Below, piece by piece: positions 1-8,982 of a stretch of 64,000 bases of DNA. Origin of the DNA: an uncultured Burkholderiales bacterium (lineage in GTDB: Bacteria > Pseudomonadota > Gammaproteobacteria > Burkholderiales > Burkholderiaceae_C); the NCBI GenBank assembly GCA_903949285.1, contig CAJAYT010000046.1, positions 1-64,000 on the forward strand, in the 5' to 3' direction. Under the pieces are notes generated by a model. That model ran no database searches, was not told the DNA's origin, and saw only the letters and a list, made by a program, of their open reading frames with translations. The position numbers and the translations under genes are program-made. How positions within the stretch are numbered: the first letter of the stretch is position 1; every line of letters starts with the position of its first letter.

Positions 1-2109
1 ACCCGCTTGTTTGGTCGGGGCATGGCCGCGATCGATCCCTTGTGGCTCGAGGACTTGGGCGCACATCTTTTAAAGAAACAACTCTTAGATCCTAAATTTG
101 ATCCCCGCAAAGCTGAGGTGAGCGCTTTTGAGCGAGCAACGCTTTACGGCTTGCTGATCTATAGCGGTCGAAGAGTCCCCTACGCAAGAGTTGACATAGG
201 TGGGGCGCGCGAGATCTTTATTCGTCAAGGTTTGGTTGAAGGTCAATGGCTAGGAACGCTTCCTTTCTTGGCTGCCAATCAAAAGATGATTCGAGTTGTT
301 GAAGAGTTGGAGCATAAATCAAGGCGGCAAGACGTCCTTGTGGATGAGGCGCTGATATTTGCTTTTTATGATCAAAAGATACCCGCCGATGTCTTTAACG
401 GTATCACCCTGGAGCGTTGGTACAAAGAGGAGGCAAAGCTGAGTGCGCAGCCCCCGCTTTTATTAACCCGGGAGGAGTTGATGCGCCATGAGGCGCAGGG
501 CATCACGACTGAGGCTTTCCCCAAAACACTCAAACTGGGCGGGGTGGACTGCACCGCAACTTATTTACATGAGCCGGGGTCCGCGAGAGACGGTATCACT
601 GTGAACATTCCTTTATTTGTGCTCAACCAAGTCAACGAGGAACGTGTTGAATGGTTGGTGCCAGGGATGCTGAAGGAGAAAATCTTAGCTCTTTTAAAGA
701 GCTTACATCAAAAGCCCAGAGCTCGCTTGGTACCTCTGCCTGAGACTGCCCAGCGCTTTGCACAAGAACTTAGTACCCAGGACTTGTTTGGTCGCGGTTC
801 ACTGGTGGATGCATTGATGAAATGCGTTGTCGCTCAAACCCAGGTGGATATCAAAAGGGGGGACTTTAAACTCGAGACCCTATCGCCACATCATTTGATG
901 AACTTTAGGGTGGAGGGTGAGGGCGGGCGTCAAATTGGAATGGGTAGGAACCTAGGCGCGTTAAAGGCCGAGTTGGGTGCGCAGGCAAGGGGCGCGTTTC
1001 AAGCTCTAGCAAGTCTTAAGTTGCAAGCGGTGGCAGAGCACTCAAGAGACGTCGGGCATTCACAAGTTCCTCAATCTGCACAGAGCACCGGTCCCTTAAT
1101 CACATCGCCGTCTGAATCTTTAAATAAGAAGGCTCTATCTTCTGCCCCCACGCAGACGCAGAACTCTGCGTTTGAGGGCTCTTATACGCAGTGGAGTTTT
1201 GGTGAATTACCCGAACTCCTAGAGATACGAAGGGGGCAACAAACTTTAATAGGTTTCCCCGCACTGATCGATGAGGGTTCAAGCGTGAGGGTGGAAGTGT
1301 TTGATGAGCCCAACGTTGCCCAACAAAAACACCGCATCGGACTCAGACGATTGTTTGCTCTGCAAATCAAGGATTCAATTAAATATCTGGAGAAAAATAA
1401 CGCTGATTTGCCGTCCTCTTTGGTGATGAATTTTGCTCAAGCACTTAAAAACTTAGATGCAGTCTCCAAGAGTGACTCTTTAAAAACTGGCTCTGGATCA
1501 GGCGTGAGCTCAGGGGGAGGGGGTGCAATCTCCATTGAGACGCTGAAGCCCCAAATCATGGATCTTGCGTTAGAGAGAGCTTTTATGATGGAGCCGTGGC
1601 CCCTTGACGAAAAAGCGTTTGCAGAGCGCTTGGCGCAGGGGCGCACTCGCTTAACTCTTATCTCCAGCGAAATATCGCGCCTTGTGCAAACGCTGCTAAG
1701 CGAGTTCTCCACGGCTGCGCGTAAGCTCAAAGACACACAGGCCAGTGCTGCAACACAATCGGACATTGCGCTTCAGTTGCAACGTTTGATGCATAAAAAC
1801 TTTTTACTTGAAACTCCATACGCACAGCTGCAACAACTGCCCAGATATTTGAAGGCTGTATTTTTGCGTCTGGATAAATGGCGCTCCGATCCCGCTCGTG
1901 ACTTAGAGCGTATGAAGCAGATGGGTGCGCTTGATCAAAATTTTTGGAGAGAGTGGGCCGCTCGCAAAGGCGTTCCAGATACTCGACTTGCAGATTTCAG
2001 GTGGTTACTGGAGGAGCTGCGGGTGAGTTTGTTTGCGCAAGAGCTTAAAACCCCCCAGCCTGTTAGCGTTAAGCGTCTAGAGAAGGCCTGGGCGCAGTTA
2101 CATCACTGA
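1..2109 (+). CDS. hrpA: ATP-dependent RNA helicase HrpA, C-terminal part (5' end outside window)
   Basis: The reading frame is open to base 1, so the gene starts upstream and about 700 C-terminal residues are visible. The helicase core motifs are not in the window. What is visible matches my recollection of the C-terminal half of proteobacterial HrpA: the early stretch with LYGL, then VEELEHKSRR and the FYDQKIP segment, followed by the DUF3418 region with EPG, DGITVNIP, LLNQV-like and WLVPGM motifs. HrpA is a DEAH-box helicase that resolves stalled or collided ribosomes; that role is family knowledge. A Gly/Ser-rich linker lies near bases 1490-1530, and a low-complexity Ser/Gln/Thr stretch near 1040-1180 lengthens the middle. 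The gene converges on the aminotransferase with about 30 bases between stops. Confidence 0.88.
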   Translation, partial: TRLFGRGMAAIDPLWLEDLGAHLLKKQLLDPKFDPRKAEVSAFERATLYGLLIYSGRRVPYARVDIGGAREIFIRQGLVEGQWLGTLPFLAANQKMIRVVEELEHKSRRQDVLVDEALIFAFYDQKIPADVFNGITLERWYKEEAKLSAQPPLLLTREELMRHEAQGITTEAFPKTLKLGGVDCTATYLHEPGSARDGITVNIPLFVLNQVNEERVEWLVPGMLKEKILALLKSLHQKPRARLVPLPETAQRFAQELSTQDLFGRGSLVDALMKCVVAQTQVDIKRGDFKLETLSPHHLMNFRVEGEGGRQIGMGRNLGALKAELGAQARGAFQALASLKLQAVAEHSRDVGHSQVPQSAQSTGPLITSPSESLNKKALSSAPTQTQNSAFEGSYTQWSFGELPELLEIRRGQQTLIGFPALIDEGSSVRVEVFDEPNVAQQKHRIGLRRLFALQIKDSIKYLEKNNADLPSSLVMNFAQALKNLDAVSKSDSLKTGSGSGVSSGGGGAISIETLKPQIMDLALERAFMMEPWPLDEKAFAERLAQGRTRLTLISSEISRLVQTLLSEFSTAARKLKDTQASAATQSDIALQLQRLMHKNFLLETPYAQLQQLPRYLKAVFLRLDKWRSDPARDLERMKQMGALDQNFWREWAARKGVPDTRLADFRWLLEELRVSLFAQELKTPQPVSVKRLEKAWAQLHH

Positions 2110-2139
2110 TACGTCTTGGCTGGTCATGCGCTTGGCGGG

Positions 2140-3300
2140 TCAGAGTTTGGCTAATCGCTCTAAGGCCGTTTGTAAGGTTTCATCCTTTTTAGCAAAACAA
2201 AAACGAATCGTCTTTTGATCAAAAGCGTCTGCGTAAAAAGCCGAAAGTGGGATAGCCGCTACACCAATCTCTGAGGTAAGCCAAGTACAGAAATCGGCCT
2301 CACTGAGGTGTCTCTCCGCTACCTTCAAGTCCTCAATGCTTGCGCATTGGAAGTAGGTGCCCTGAGCGGGCAGGAGCTTAAAGTGAGTGCGTGCAAGACC
2401 AGCTCTAAAAAGGTCTCTTTTCTTTTGGTAAAAGCCAGGGAGTTCTAAGTAAGGAGCTGGATTTTTCATGTATTCAGCCAATCCGTACTGAACGGGCGTA
2501 TTGACAGTGAAAACATTGAATTGATGGATTTTGCGAAACTCTTTGGTCAAGGAAGGGGGGGCTGCGCAGTAGGCAATTTTCCAACCTGTAACGTGATAAG
2601 TTTTGCCAAAGCTGGAGATGATGAACGCCCGCTCTGCAAGCCCTGGGTAACTTGCGGCACTTAAATGTTTAAGAGGTGCATACACCATGTGCTCATAGAC
2701 TTCATCGCTAATCAACAATATCTGAGTAGGAGCTAGGATCTCTTCCAGTTTTCTCATCTCCTCATCACTCCAAACCGTGGCGCTTGGGTTATGGGGTGTG
2801 TTGACAATAATAGCCCGAGTCCGAGGAGTGATGGCTGCACTGATTTTGTCAAAATCGGGCCTAAAGGTACCTGGTGTGAGTGGGACTCGAACCGTAACTC
2901 CACCTGCCATTTCAATGTTGGGGATATAACTGTCGTAACAAGGTTCGAGCACAATGACCTCATCCCCAGCTTTAACTATTGCAAGTACGGCATTCAAAAT
3001 CGCCTGCGTGGCCCCTGCGGTGACAGTGATTTCAGTGTTGGGGTCGTAGGATTTTTTGTAAAGCGTTTTAATTTTATCTGCCACAGCTTGCCTGAGCTCC
3101 ATAACTCCAAGCATTGAGGGGTATTGGTTGAGTCCCAAACGCATGGCATTCGCGACCGCGTCCACGAGCACAGGGTCGCATTGAAAGTCGGGAAATCCTT
3201 GTCCTAAGTTGACTGCATTTTTCTCTTGTGCAAGAGCGGACATGACGGTGAAAATAGTTGTACCTACATTGGGTAATTTGGTTACAAGTTCGGGTGTCAT
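2140..3300 (-). CDS. Methionine-type aminotransferase (class I/II, PLP-dependent)
   Basis: A 386-residue fold-type I aminotransferase. The PLP lysine is Lys233 in SSFGKTYHVTGWK. The substrate and cofactor motifs NLGQGFPDF (31-39), TPHNPSA (168-174) and ISDEVYEH (197-204) are intact. The motif set resembles the YbdL/MtnE-like group, which transaminates methionine and some aromatic amino acids with 2-oxo acids. The specific substrate is inference from similarity; kynurenine aminotransferase is the main alternative. It lies 34 bases downstream of cysB on the same strand, which would suit a sulfur-amino-acid role, but no Shine-Dalgarno is obvious and co-transcription is unproven. Confidence 0.85.
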   Translation of the reverse strand: MTPELVTKLPNVGTTIFTVMSALAQEKNAVNLGQGFPDFQCDPVLVDAVANAMRLGLNQYPSMLGVMELRQAVADKIKTLYKKSYDPNTEITVTAGATQAILNAVLAIVKAGDEVIVLEPCYDSYIPNIEMAGGVTVRVPLTPGTFRPDFDKISAAITPRTRAIIVNTPHNPSATVWSDEEMRKLEEILAPTQILLISDEVYEHMVYAPLKHLSAASYPGLAERAFIISSFGKTYHVTGWKIAYCAAPPSLTKEFRKIHQFNVFTVNTPVQYGLAEYMKNPAPYLELPGFYQKKRDLFRAGLARTHFKLLPAQGTYFQCASIEDLKVAERHLSEADFCTWLTSEIGVAAIPLSAFYADAFDQKTIRFCFAKKDETLQTALERLAKL

Positions 3301-3334
3301 TTTTTGAGGTTTTATTCTTAAAAAAAATAAGTGA

Positions 3335-4261
3335 CTACGTATTTTGAGAGATTACTTTATCAATAGTTGCTTTGCTCAGATTTGGATTCAAGAGCACAGC
3401 AAATTCAATAACGAAGTTACGCAAATAGGAGCCACGCTTAAAGGCTAATCTTGCTATGTTGGTGCCAAAGAGCGATCCTCCAGAGCGAACTACTAGATCT
3501 TGATCGACACTTTCTTTAACCGCCATCTCGGCTACGATGCCAACCCCAAGCCCCAAGCGGACGTAGGTTTTAATCACATCAGAGTCGATCGCCTCAAGGG
3601 CAATGCGCGGCGTTAAATTTTTTGCTGCAAAGGCTTGATCAATTCGCGTACGCCCCGTGAAAGAGGGGTGATAGGTCACTATAGGGTGTTCAACCAAATC
3701 TTCAAGCCGAATCTCTGCAAGGCTGAGCAAGGGGTGATTGGGGGGGATAACCAACACATGCTGCCACTCATAGCAGGGCAGAGTAACCAGTTCTGGATAG
3801 TCCACCAAAGATTCAGTTGCAATGCCGATCTCTGCGGTTTCTTCCATGACCATTTTCGCAACTTGCCCGGGTGAACCTTGGTGTAAGCTGACATTGATTT
3901 TTGGGAATTTTTTCCTCAAATTGGCAACTGGCGTTGGCAAAACATAACGTGCTTGTGTGTGAGTCGTTGCAATCGAGAGAGTACCGGTATCGTTGGCGCT
4001 GTACTGATCCCCTATATGCTTAAGGTTGTTCACCTCTCTTAAGATAATCTCAATACTTTTCAGAACATGCTCGCCGGGCTCGGTAATTCTCTTTAAGCGC
4101 TTGCCGTGCCTGCCAAATATTTCAATACCCAGTTCCTCCTCAAGCTCCAATATTGCTTTGGAAACGCCGGGCTGAGAAGTGTGTAATACACGAGCTACTT
4201 CCGTCAGGTTTAGGTCTCGACGTACCGCCTCTTGAATGAACTTAAATTGATGCAGATTCAT
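3335..4261 (-). CDS. cysB: LysR-family regulator CysB
   Basis: A 308-residue LysR-type transcriptional regulator. An N-terminal winged helix-turn-helix (about residues 1-60, with the MNLHQFKFIQEA start and the QPGVSKAI recognition helix) precedes a two-lobed effector domain. The features TTHTQARY, SVSLHQGSP-like (here NVSLHQGSP) and GIATE are typical of CysB/Cbl. CysB activates sulfate uptake and cysteine synthesis genes in response to N-acetylserine. The start is the ATG at 4261, at the normal CysB N-terminus. Upstream, 147 bases separate it from the stop of cbiX; this gap holds an inverted repeat listed separately that could be an autoregulatory site. Confidence 0.9.
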   Translation of the reverse strand: MNLHQFKFIQEAVRRDLNLTEVARVLHTSQPGVSKAILELEEELGIEIFGRHGKRLKRITEPGEHVLKSIEIILREVNNLKHIGDQYSANDTGTLSIATTHTQARYVLPTPVANLRKKFPKINVSLHQGSPGQVAKMVMEETAEIGIATESLVDYPELVTLPCYEWQHVLVIPPNHPLLSLAEIRLEDLVEHPIVTYHPSFTGRTRIDQAFAAKNLTPRIALEAIDSDVIKTYVRLGLGVGIVAEMAVKESVDQDLVVRSGGSLFGTNIARLAFKRGSYLRNFVIEFAVLLNPNLSKATIDKVISQNT

Positions 4262-4280
4262 ACTTTAATTATAGCCTTTT

Positions 4281-4304
4281 GCATAAAAAGTATGGTTGTT
4301 ATGC
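4281..4304. promoter_or_regulatory. Inverted repeat upstream of cysB
   Basis: Perfect 6-base arms GCATAA and TTATGC are separated by 12 bases, about 20 bases upstream of the cysB start codon. LysR-type regulators usually bind dyad sites near their own promoters, so this may be a CysB box. The arms are short, and the assignment is inference only. Confidence 0.3.
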
Positions 4305-4407
4305 TTTTAAGTTATGTAGAGTGATCGGTTGCATGTGTAGCAAAACCAAGGCGTCTAAGCTGCGTAACTGAGTACCTGGGTATCTGTATGTTAAAGCTCT
4401 TGATAAC

Positions 4408-4779
4408 TTAGCTTTGAGAGAGCGGGTTCAGCGATACCTTTGCTACGGCGTCAATGATACGAGCATCCTCTCCAATAGAGGGGGCACAGGTAATTTCGAT
4501 CAAGGGATATGATTGCTTTAGTTCTTGAACCAATAGCGGAAGGTCCTCTCTCGCGTGCTTACCCACACCAAGAAACAGTGGAGTGATATGCAGCTGAGTG
4601 CAGCCCAGTTTACTCAGCTCCGCCGTTGTTTGCATCAAGGTAGGCTCTGTCAGCTCGAGATACGCACACCGAACCTCTAGGTCAGTACTCATCTCTTTGA
4701 TCCTAGTTGCTATAGCTTTGATGGGGCCATGCCAAAGTGGATCCCGAGAGCCGTGGGCAAATAAAACAATTGCTTTCAT
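4408..4779 (-). CDS. cbiX: CbiX-type sirohydrochlorin chelatase, single domain
   Basis: A 123-residue protein if started at the ATG at 4779. The upstream in-frame extension to 4866 lies inside lptG and lacks a family match, so I rejected it. The two metal-binding or catalytic histidines of the CbiX/SirB family are visible: His9 in FAHGSRDP and His75 in PLFLGVGKHARED. These proteins insert cobalt or iron into sirohydrochlorin; the ferrochelatase role gives siroheme for sulfite and nitrite reductases. At about 120 residues it is a half-size form that should dimerise. The start codon overlaps the lptG stop in an ATGA arrangement, so translation is probably coupled, and cysB lies next downstream, consistent with a link to sulfur assimilation. 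Confidence 0.85.
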   Translation of the reverse strand: MKAIVLFAHGSRDPLWHGPIKAIATRIKEMSTDLEVRCAYLELTEPTLMQTTAELSKLGCTQLHITPLFLGVGKHAREDLPLLVQELKQSYPLIEITCAPSIGEDARIIDAVAKVSLNPLSQS

Positions 4780-6101
4780 TGTCGGACTACGAGCCATGCA
4801 AAGGCCATTAAGGAGAAAAGGGTGTAGAGCATCCCCGGGGCCGCAGCTGCAAACCAAGGGGTCCATTGTTTTATATTTCCAATATATCCAAAAACATTGT
4901 TGAGTAAGAAGAAACTGATACCAATCATGACGCCAAAAAACACGTAGCTTGTGATGTTGCCGCTTCTAAAGTGCAGATAAGCAAAGGGTAAGGCCAATAC
5001 CATCATCACCAGGCAACTGATGGGATAAAAGACCTTCTTCCAAAACTCGATTTCATAGCGCTGGGATGACTGAGAGTTGATGTTCAGATGCTGAATGTAT
5101 CTAAATAAGTCTAGTGTTCCCATTCTGTCTGGTTTTAACAGGGCAACCGAGACCATTTCCTGTGAGATGCTGTTGGGCCAGCGAAGATGATCTTGTTGAA
5201 TTCGCTGGGCCGGAGCAACTGGGTGCGAAAGTTTAAGGGCTGCGGCTGAGGCAATCAAATTAAGATCCTCCAAGTCTTTTTGACCCAGTGGGGGGAGGGT
5301 CTTGCCCTTAATCTTGAGGCTGTCACTGGAAACATCAGAAGGACTCATCGAGGACATTTGGGTTGAATTAGATTGAGCTGCAGTGGCGGGGGGCTTTGGT
5401 GCGGTGGACGGTGAGTCCTTCAAAAAAGAAGTTTCCTCAGCGCTTTCGGGTGCAAACTCATCCCTTTGGACGTTGCTCAGCAGCCACGCCTCTCCGTCCT
5501 CTTCAAACCCTGCATGAGCGGCACGAGTAAGAGAGATTAAATGTCCTTGATTGTCAAACTCGAAGATTCGGACCCCGTTCATCTCACCGTCTGCACTCAA
5601 GGACCCCACATTAACTGCCTCGTTCGTGAATTGCTGGCGCTCCTTAAGCCAAGCCCCAGTCTGACCCACGGTAATTTGTCCCATGAAACGGGACTTCAGC
5701 AGTTGGCCGTACTTGTCGCATTCGGGAGATAAATAGTCCCCAACCACAAACGTGATCACAGTGAAGGCAAGTCCAAGACCAATTAAACTTCTAAGGGCCA
5801 GTACAGGTCCAAGTCCACTCGTCCTCAGTATTGTGAACTCTGAGGTTTGTGCCATTCTAGAGAGTACATAGATACTACCGATCAACACTGTGATGGGAAA
5901 GAGCTCGTACAAATGGCTCGGCACCATAAGTGTGACGTATAAAAGGGCATGAGATATTTGGTAGCCCCCCGGTTGGGCGCTCCTTACCCACTGCAGTTCG
6001 TCTACAAAATCAAAGAAGAAAAATAGTCCTAAAAAGCCAAGCGTAATAAAAGCCACTGCAGCAATCACTTCACTGTAAACCCATCTGCGCCAGGTCTTCA
6101 T
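4776..6101 (-). CDS. lptG: LPS export ABC transporter permease LptG
   Basis: A 441-residue inner-membrane permease of the YjgP/YjgQ family, partner of LptF in the LptB2FG complex that extracts lipopolysaccharide and passes it to LptC and LptA. Membrane segments lie near residues 10-32, 50-80 and 100-122, and three more lie after residue 345. A periplasmic beta-jellyroll region lies between them. It is longer than the usual 355-365 residues because of a Ser/Thr/Pro/Gln-rich insert at about 217-300 in the periplasmic part. The start overlaps the lptF stop by 4 bases (ATGA), so order and coupling are lptF-lptG-cbiX. Confidence 0.9.
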   Translation of the reverse strand: MKTWRRWVYSEVIAAVAFITLGFLGLFFFFDFVDELQWVRSAQPGGYQISHALLYVTLMVPSHLYELFPITVLIGSIYVLSRMAQTSEFTILRTSGLGPVLALRSLIGLGLAFTVITFVVGDYLSPECDKYGQLLKSRFMGQITVGQTGAWLKERQQFTNEAVNVGSLSADGEMNGVRIFEFDNQGHLISLTRAAHAGFEEDGEAWLLSNVQRDEFAPESAEETSFLKDSPSTAPKPPATAAQSNSTQMSSMSPSDVSSDSLKIKGKTLPPLGQKDLEDLNLIASAAALKLSHPVAPAQRIQQDHLRWPNSISQEMVSVALLKPDRMGTLDLFRYIQHLNINSQSSQRYEIEFWKKVFYPISCLVMMVLALPFAYLHFRSGNITSYVFFGVMIGISFFLLNNVFGYIGNIKQWTPWFAAAAPGMLYTLFSLMAFAWLVVRQ

Positions 6102-7234
6102 GATTGACCTCCCATCGTTTTAGATTTCTCCTGGCGAGGACTGGTGAACCCAATCAAATGCGCTTTCAGATTAAAGACTCGCCAATTATTGTGCTTTCGC
6201 ATCAACCAAAGCGTCGCAAGGGCTAATATGAAGAGGTGAAACACAAGCATCATGTAGGGTGAGCCTTTACCCGACTCGCCATAATTTTTGCCAATGTTTA
6301 ATATATTGAAGTAAGCGATAAAGGTAAACAAAGCCAACATTAAAGGAGCACTTTTCCCGCCTCTAGGGTTCACGCTGGCCAGCGCCAAGGAGATCACAAT
6401 CAAATTAAAGGCCGTAAACATGAGACCTACCCGCCACGTCAACTCAGAGGAGTTTTGAGCGCTTGGGTTTAGCAGAAGATCCCAAGAATCAATTGCCCTT
6501 GGAAGGGGGGCCCCTAGGTTTGGTGCAGATTTACCGATTTGAGCCCCGTATTCACTGAATTCACTGAGCTTTAAAGTTTCGTGATCTTTGCTGTAAACCA
6601 ATTGTTGACCGTTGTTCAGGATGAGAAACTTCTCGCCAGTCGCTTTATTGTCTATGTGCCCGTGCACAGCTGTTGTCATGGTTTGCTTGTCGCCCTCTCG
6701 AGTCGCGATGAAAATATTATTTCCTTGCCCCTTTACGGTTGATGCCTTGTCAATGAAGAAGACCCTTTGCCCATTGGCTGACTCTTGGAATTGGCCCGGA
6801 GTCACACGCTCCAAATCGCCGCGTTTCTCAAAACGGTCCACCAATTCTTGGATGTGCTGATTGGACCAAGGCCATACAAAGAGGGAGAGGGCTCCTATTA
6901 ATACAAGGGTGGGGAGCGCAAACGCCACCATGGGTTTGAAGAACGCCCCAAGACCTTGGCCGCAGGTTAGCCAAATTACCATCTCGCTGTCCCTATAAAT
7001 CCTAGATAATGTGCCGACACAGGAGATGAACAAGCTAAGTGCTAGTAAGATAGAGAGGTTGCCTAAAATTGTGAATGCCAGAACTAGGCTAACCTCTGAG
7101 GGGTTGACGCTGCCTTTGGAGGCCTGTCCCAAAGTGCGAATTAGCATAATAGTCACCACAATGGTGATTAATATGACGACCGTTGCGCCAAAACTGCGCG
7201 ACAATTCTCTTCGTATGGATGATTGAAACAGCAT
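6098..7234 (-). CDS. lptF: LPS export ABC transporter permease LptF
   Basis: A 378-residue YjgP/YjgQ-family permease beginning MLFQSSIRREL, a typical LptF N-terminus. Three membrane segments lie in the first 125 residues. A periplasmic jellyroll follows (GQRVFFIDKA, IFIATREG and the HGHIDNKATGEKFLIL region), and three more membrane segments lie after about 270. It forms the LptB2FG lipopolysaccharide extractor with LptG; lptB is not in this window. The gene is divergent from pepA with only 23 bases between start codons, so the two promoters must overlap the opposite coding regions. Confidence 0.9.
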   Translation of the reverse strand: MLFQSSIRRELSRSFGATVVILITIVVTIMLIRTLGQASKGSVNPSEVSLVLAFTILGNLSILLALSLFISCVGTLSRIYRDSEMVIWLTCGQGLGAFFKPMVAFALPTLVLIGALSLFVWPWSNQHIQELVDRFEKRGDLERVTPGQFQESANGQRVFFIDKASTVKGQGNNIFIATREGDKQTMTTAVHGHIDNKATGEKFLILNNGQQLVYSKDHETLKLSEFSEYGAQIGKSAPNLGAPLPRAIDSWDLLLNPSAQNSSELTWRVGLMFTAFNLIVISLALASVNPRGGKSAPLMLALFTFIAYFNILNIGKNYGESGKGSPYMMLVFHLFILALATLWLMRKHNNWRVFNLKAHLIGFTSPRQEKSKTMGGQS

Positions 7235-7257
7235 GCTTGTTAAGGATTTACCGAATT

Positions 7258-8889
7258 ATGAACTTTGATTTAAAAACACTCTCTCACCCAACCTCTCTCA
7301 GCCATAAAACCGATTTAATGGTGGTCCTACAAAAGTCGGTTGCCTCAAAAGAATCTTCCCACAAGTCTGGCTCGACAAGCGTATTGTCGCAATATTTGAG
7401 CACCATTCAAAAAGAAGAGGAATTTGATGCAAAACCGGGTAAAACACTGCTTGTTTTGAAGCCAGAGCCCCTTCAGGCCAAGCGTTTGATGCTCTTGGGT
7501 GTGGGGGACGCACGCCCCAGCGAGATCCGCAAAAGCGTTCTATCAGCCTTTAAAACAATCAAATCCTTGGGATACAAGGACATCACCCTTTTTCTGGATG
7601 AATCCATACCCACCCCAGATCAAGCTTTAAAACTCGCCATTTTGGCCGTATCTGATGCGCTCTACCTCTATACCAAGACCAAGCCTAGCGCTAAAGTGGA
7701 CAAAGACAGTAAATCTCGGTCAGGTGCACTTGCACCATCAGAGCTGTACGTGACATTTGCTTTACCAGAGGCCAAATCAGCCTCTGTCAAACAGGCGTTC
7801 GCAGAGGCACTTGCACTTGGCGAGGGCATCGAGCTGGCCAAAGAGTGGGGTAACCGTCCTGCCAATCACGCCACACCCACACATTTGGGCAATGTAGCCA
7901 TTAATTTAGGAAAGCATCCAGACATCAAGGTCAATGTATTGGGTCCCAAGGAGGTGGAGAAACTGGGCATGGGATCCTTTTTGTCAGTCGCCCAAGGGTC
8001 TGCTGAACCGTTGCGTTTCATCACCATGGAATACAAAGGTGCAAAGGCCAAGTCCTCTGCTCCTGTAGTACTGGTTGGTAAGGGAATCACCTTTGATACT
8101 GGTGGTATTTCTCTAAAACCGGGCGCTGGTATGGATGAGATGAAGTTTGATATGTGCGGCGCTGCAAGTGTGCTTGGTGTATTCAAAACACTTTCGGTTT
8201 TAAGACCCAGTGAGTTGCACGTGGTCGGCTTGATCCCAACTTGTGAAAATATGCCTGATGGTTTGGCTATAAAACCCGGGGATGTCGTCACCAGTATGAG
8301 TGGACAAACCATAGAAATTTTGAACACAGATGCTGAGGGTCGGTTAATTTTGTGTGACGCGCTGACCTATGCCAAGCGCTATAAACCCAAAGCGGTGATT
8401 GATATTGCTACTCTAACAGGGGCTTGTGTCATAGCTTTGGGACACCTGAGGAGTGGCCTGTTCTCAAACAATGACGAACTTGCAGACGCATTAGAAAAAG
8501 CCGGTGACGCCTCGCTAGATATTTGCTGGCGCATGCCCTTGGATGATGAGTATGCTGAGGGTCTTAAGTCAAATTTTGCTGATGTCGCTAATGTTGGCGA
8601 TAGGTCCGCGGGAAGTGTTACAGCTGCAAAGTTTCTACAACGCTTTGCCAATGAATTTGCCTGGGCGCATTTGGATATAGCGGGTACCGCTTGGAATAGT
8701 GGCGCAGCGAAGGGCTCTACCGGTAGACCGGTTGCACTTTTAATGGAGTATTTACTGAATCATTCCCAAGGTACCCCCAAAGCGGCTAAAACGGCCAAGC
8801 CACAAAAGAGTTCAAGCACAGCTGCCAAGACAAGTGCGCGCACACCGCGCGGGGCTAAGACCGTTAAAGTAAGTCGCCGCGCTGGTTAA
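7258..8889 (+). CDS. pepA: Leucyl aminopeptidase (M17)
   Basis: A 543-residue cytosolic M17 aminopeptidase that removes N-terminal residues using two metal ions; some PepA proteins also bind DNA. The start is the ATG at 7258; the longer frame would begin inside lptF. The catalytic region has GKGITFDTGGISLKP, the MKFDMCGA segment and the family signature NTDAEGRL at residues 356-363. After the catalytic domain there is an unusual tail of about 40 residues rich in Lys, Ala, Ser and Thr (from about 505), and there is also a small Lys/Ser-rich insert near 145-160. Both are additions to the usual length of about 500. holC follows, the common gammaproteobacterial and betaproteobacterial order. Confidence 0.93.
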   Translation: MNFDLKTLSHPTSLSHKTDLMVVLQKSVASKESSHKSGSTSVLSQYLSTIQKEEEFDAKPGKTLLVLKPEPLQAKRLMLLGVGDARPSEIRKSVLSAFKTIKSLGYKDITLFLDESIPTPDQALKLAILAVSDALYLYTKTKPSAKVDKDSKSRSGALAPSELYVTFALPEAKSASVKQAFAEALALGEGIELAKEWGNRPANHATPTHLGNVAINLGKHPDIKVNVLGPKEVEKLGMGSFLSVAQGSAEPLRFITMEYKGAKAKSSAPVVLVGKGITFDTGGISLKPGAGMDEMKFDMCGAASVLGVFKTLSVLRPSELHVVGLIPTCENMPDGLAIKPGDVVTSMSGQTIEILNTDAEGRLILCDALTYAKRYKPKAVIDIATLTGACVIALGHLRSGLFSNNDELADALEKAGDASLDICWRMPLDDEYAEGLKSNFADVANVGDRSAGSVTAAKFLQRFANEFAWAHLDIAGTAWNSGAAKGSTGRPVALLMEYLLNHSQGTPKAAKTAKPQKSSSTAAKTSARTPRGAKTVKVSRRAG

Positions 8890-8916
8890 TTTCGTACCTT
8901 TAGCGAGGGTGGGCCA

Positions 8917-8948
8917 CTCGTAACTAGTGACTAGGCACTAGTTATGAG
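8917..8948. repeat. Long hairpin between pepA and holC
   Basis: Perfect 9-base arms TAACTAGTG and CACTAGTTA enclose a 6-base loop, and further pairs, including one G-T, extend the stem to about 13 base pairs. No T-run follows, so it is not a standard intrinsic terminator. It may be a processing or partial termination site between pepA and holC. Confidence 0.5.
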
Positions 8949-8982
8949 GCGTCAGAGAAAGAAATTGCTAAAATCGAGTTCA

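Noticed and set aside
2791-3117. Plus-strand frame of 108 residues inside the aminotransferase
   Set aside because: The aminotransferase has all catalytic motifs, and this frame is its antisense shadow.
4780-4866. Longer CbiX starting at 4866
   Set aside because: The extension is the reverse shadow of lptG, and the family begins at MKAIVLFAHGSRD. The ATGA overlap with lptG also supports 4779.
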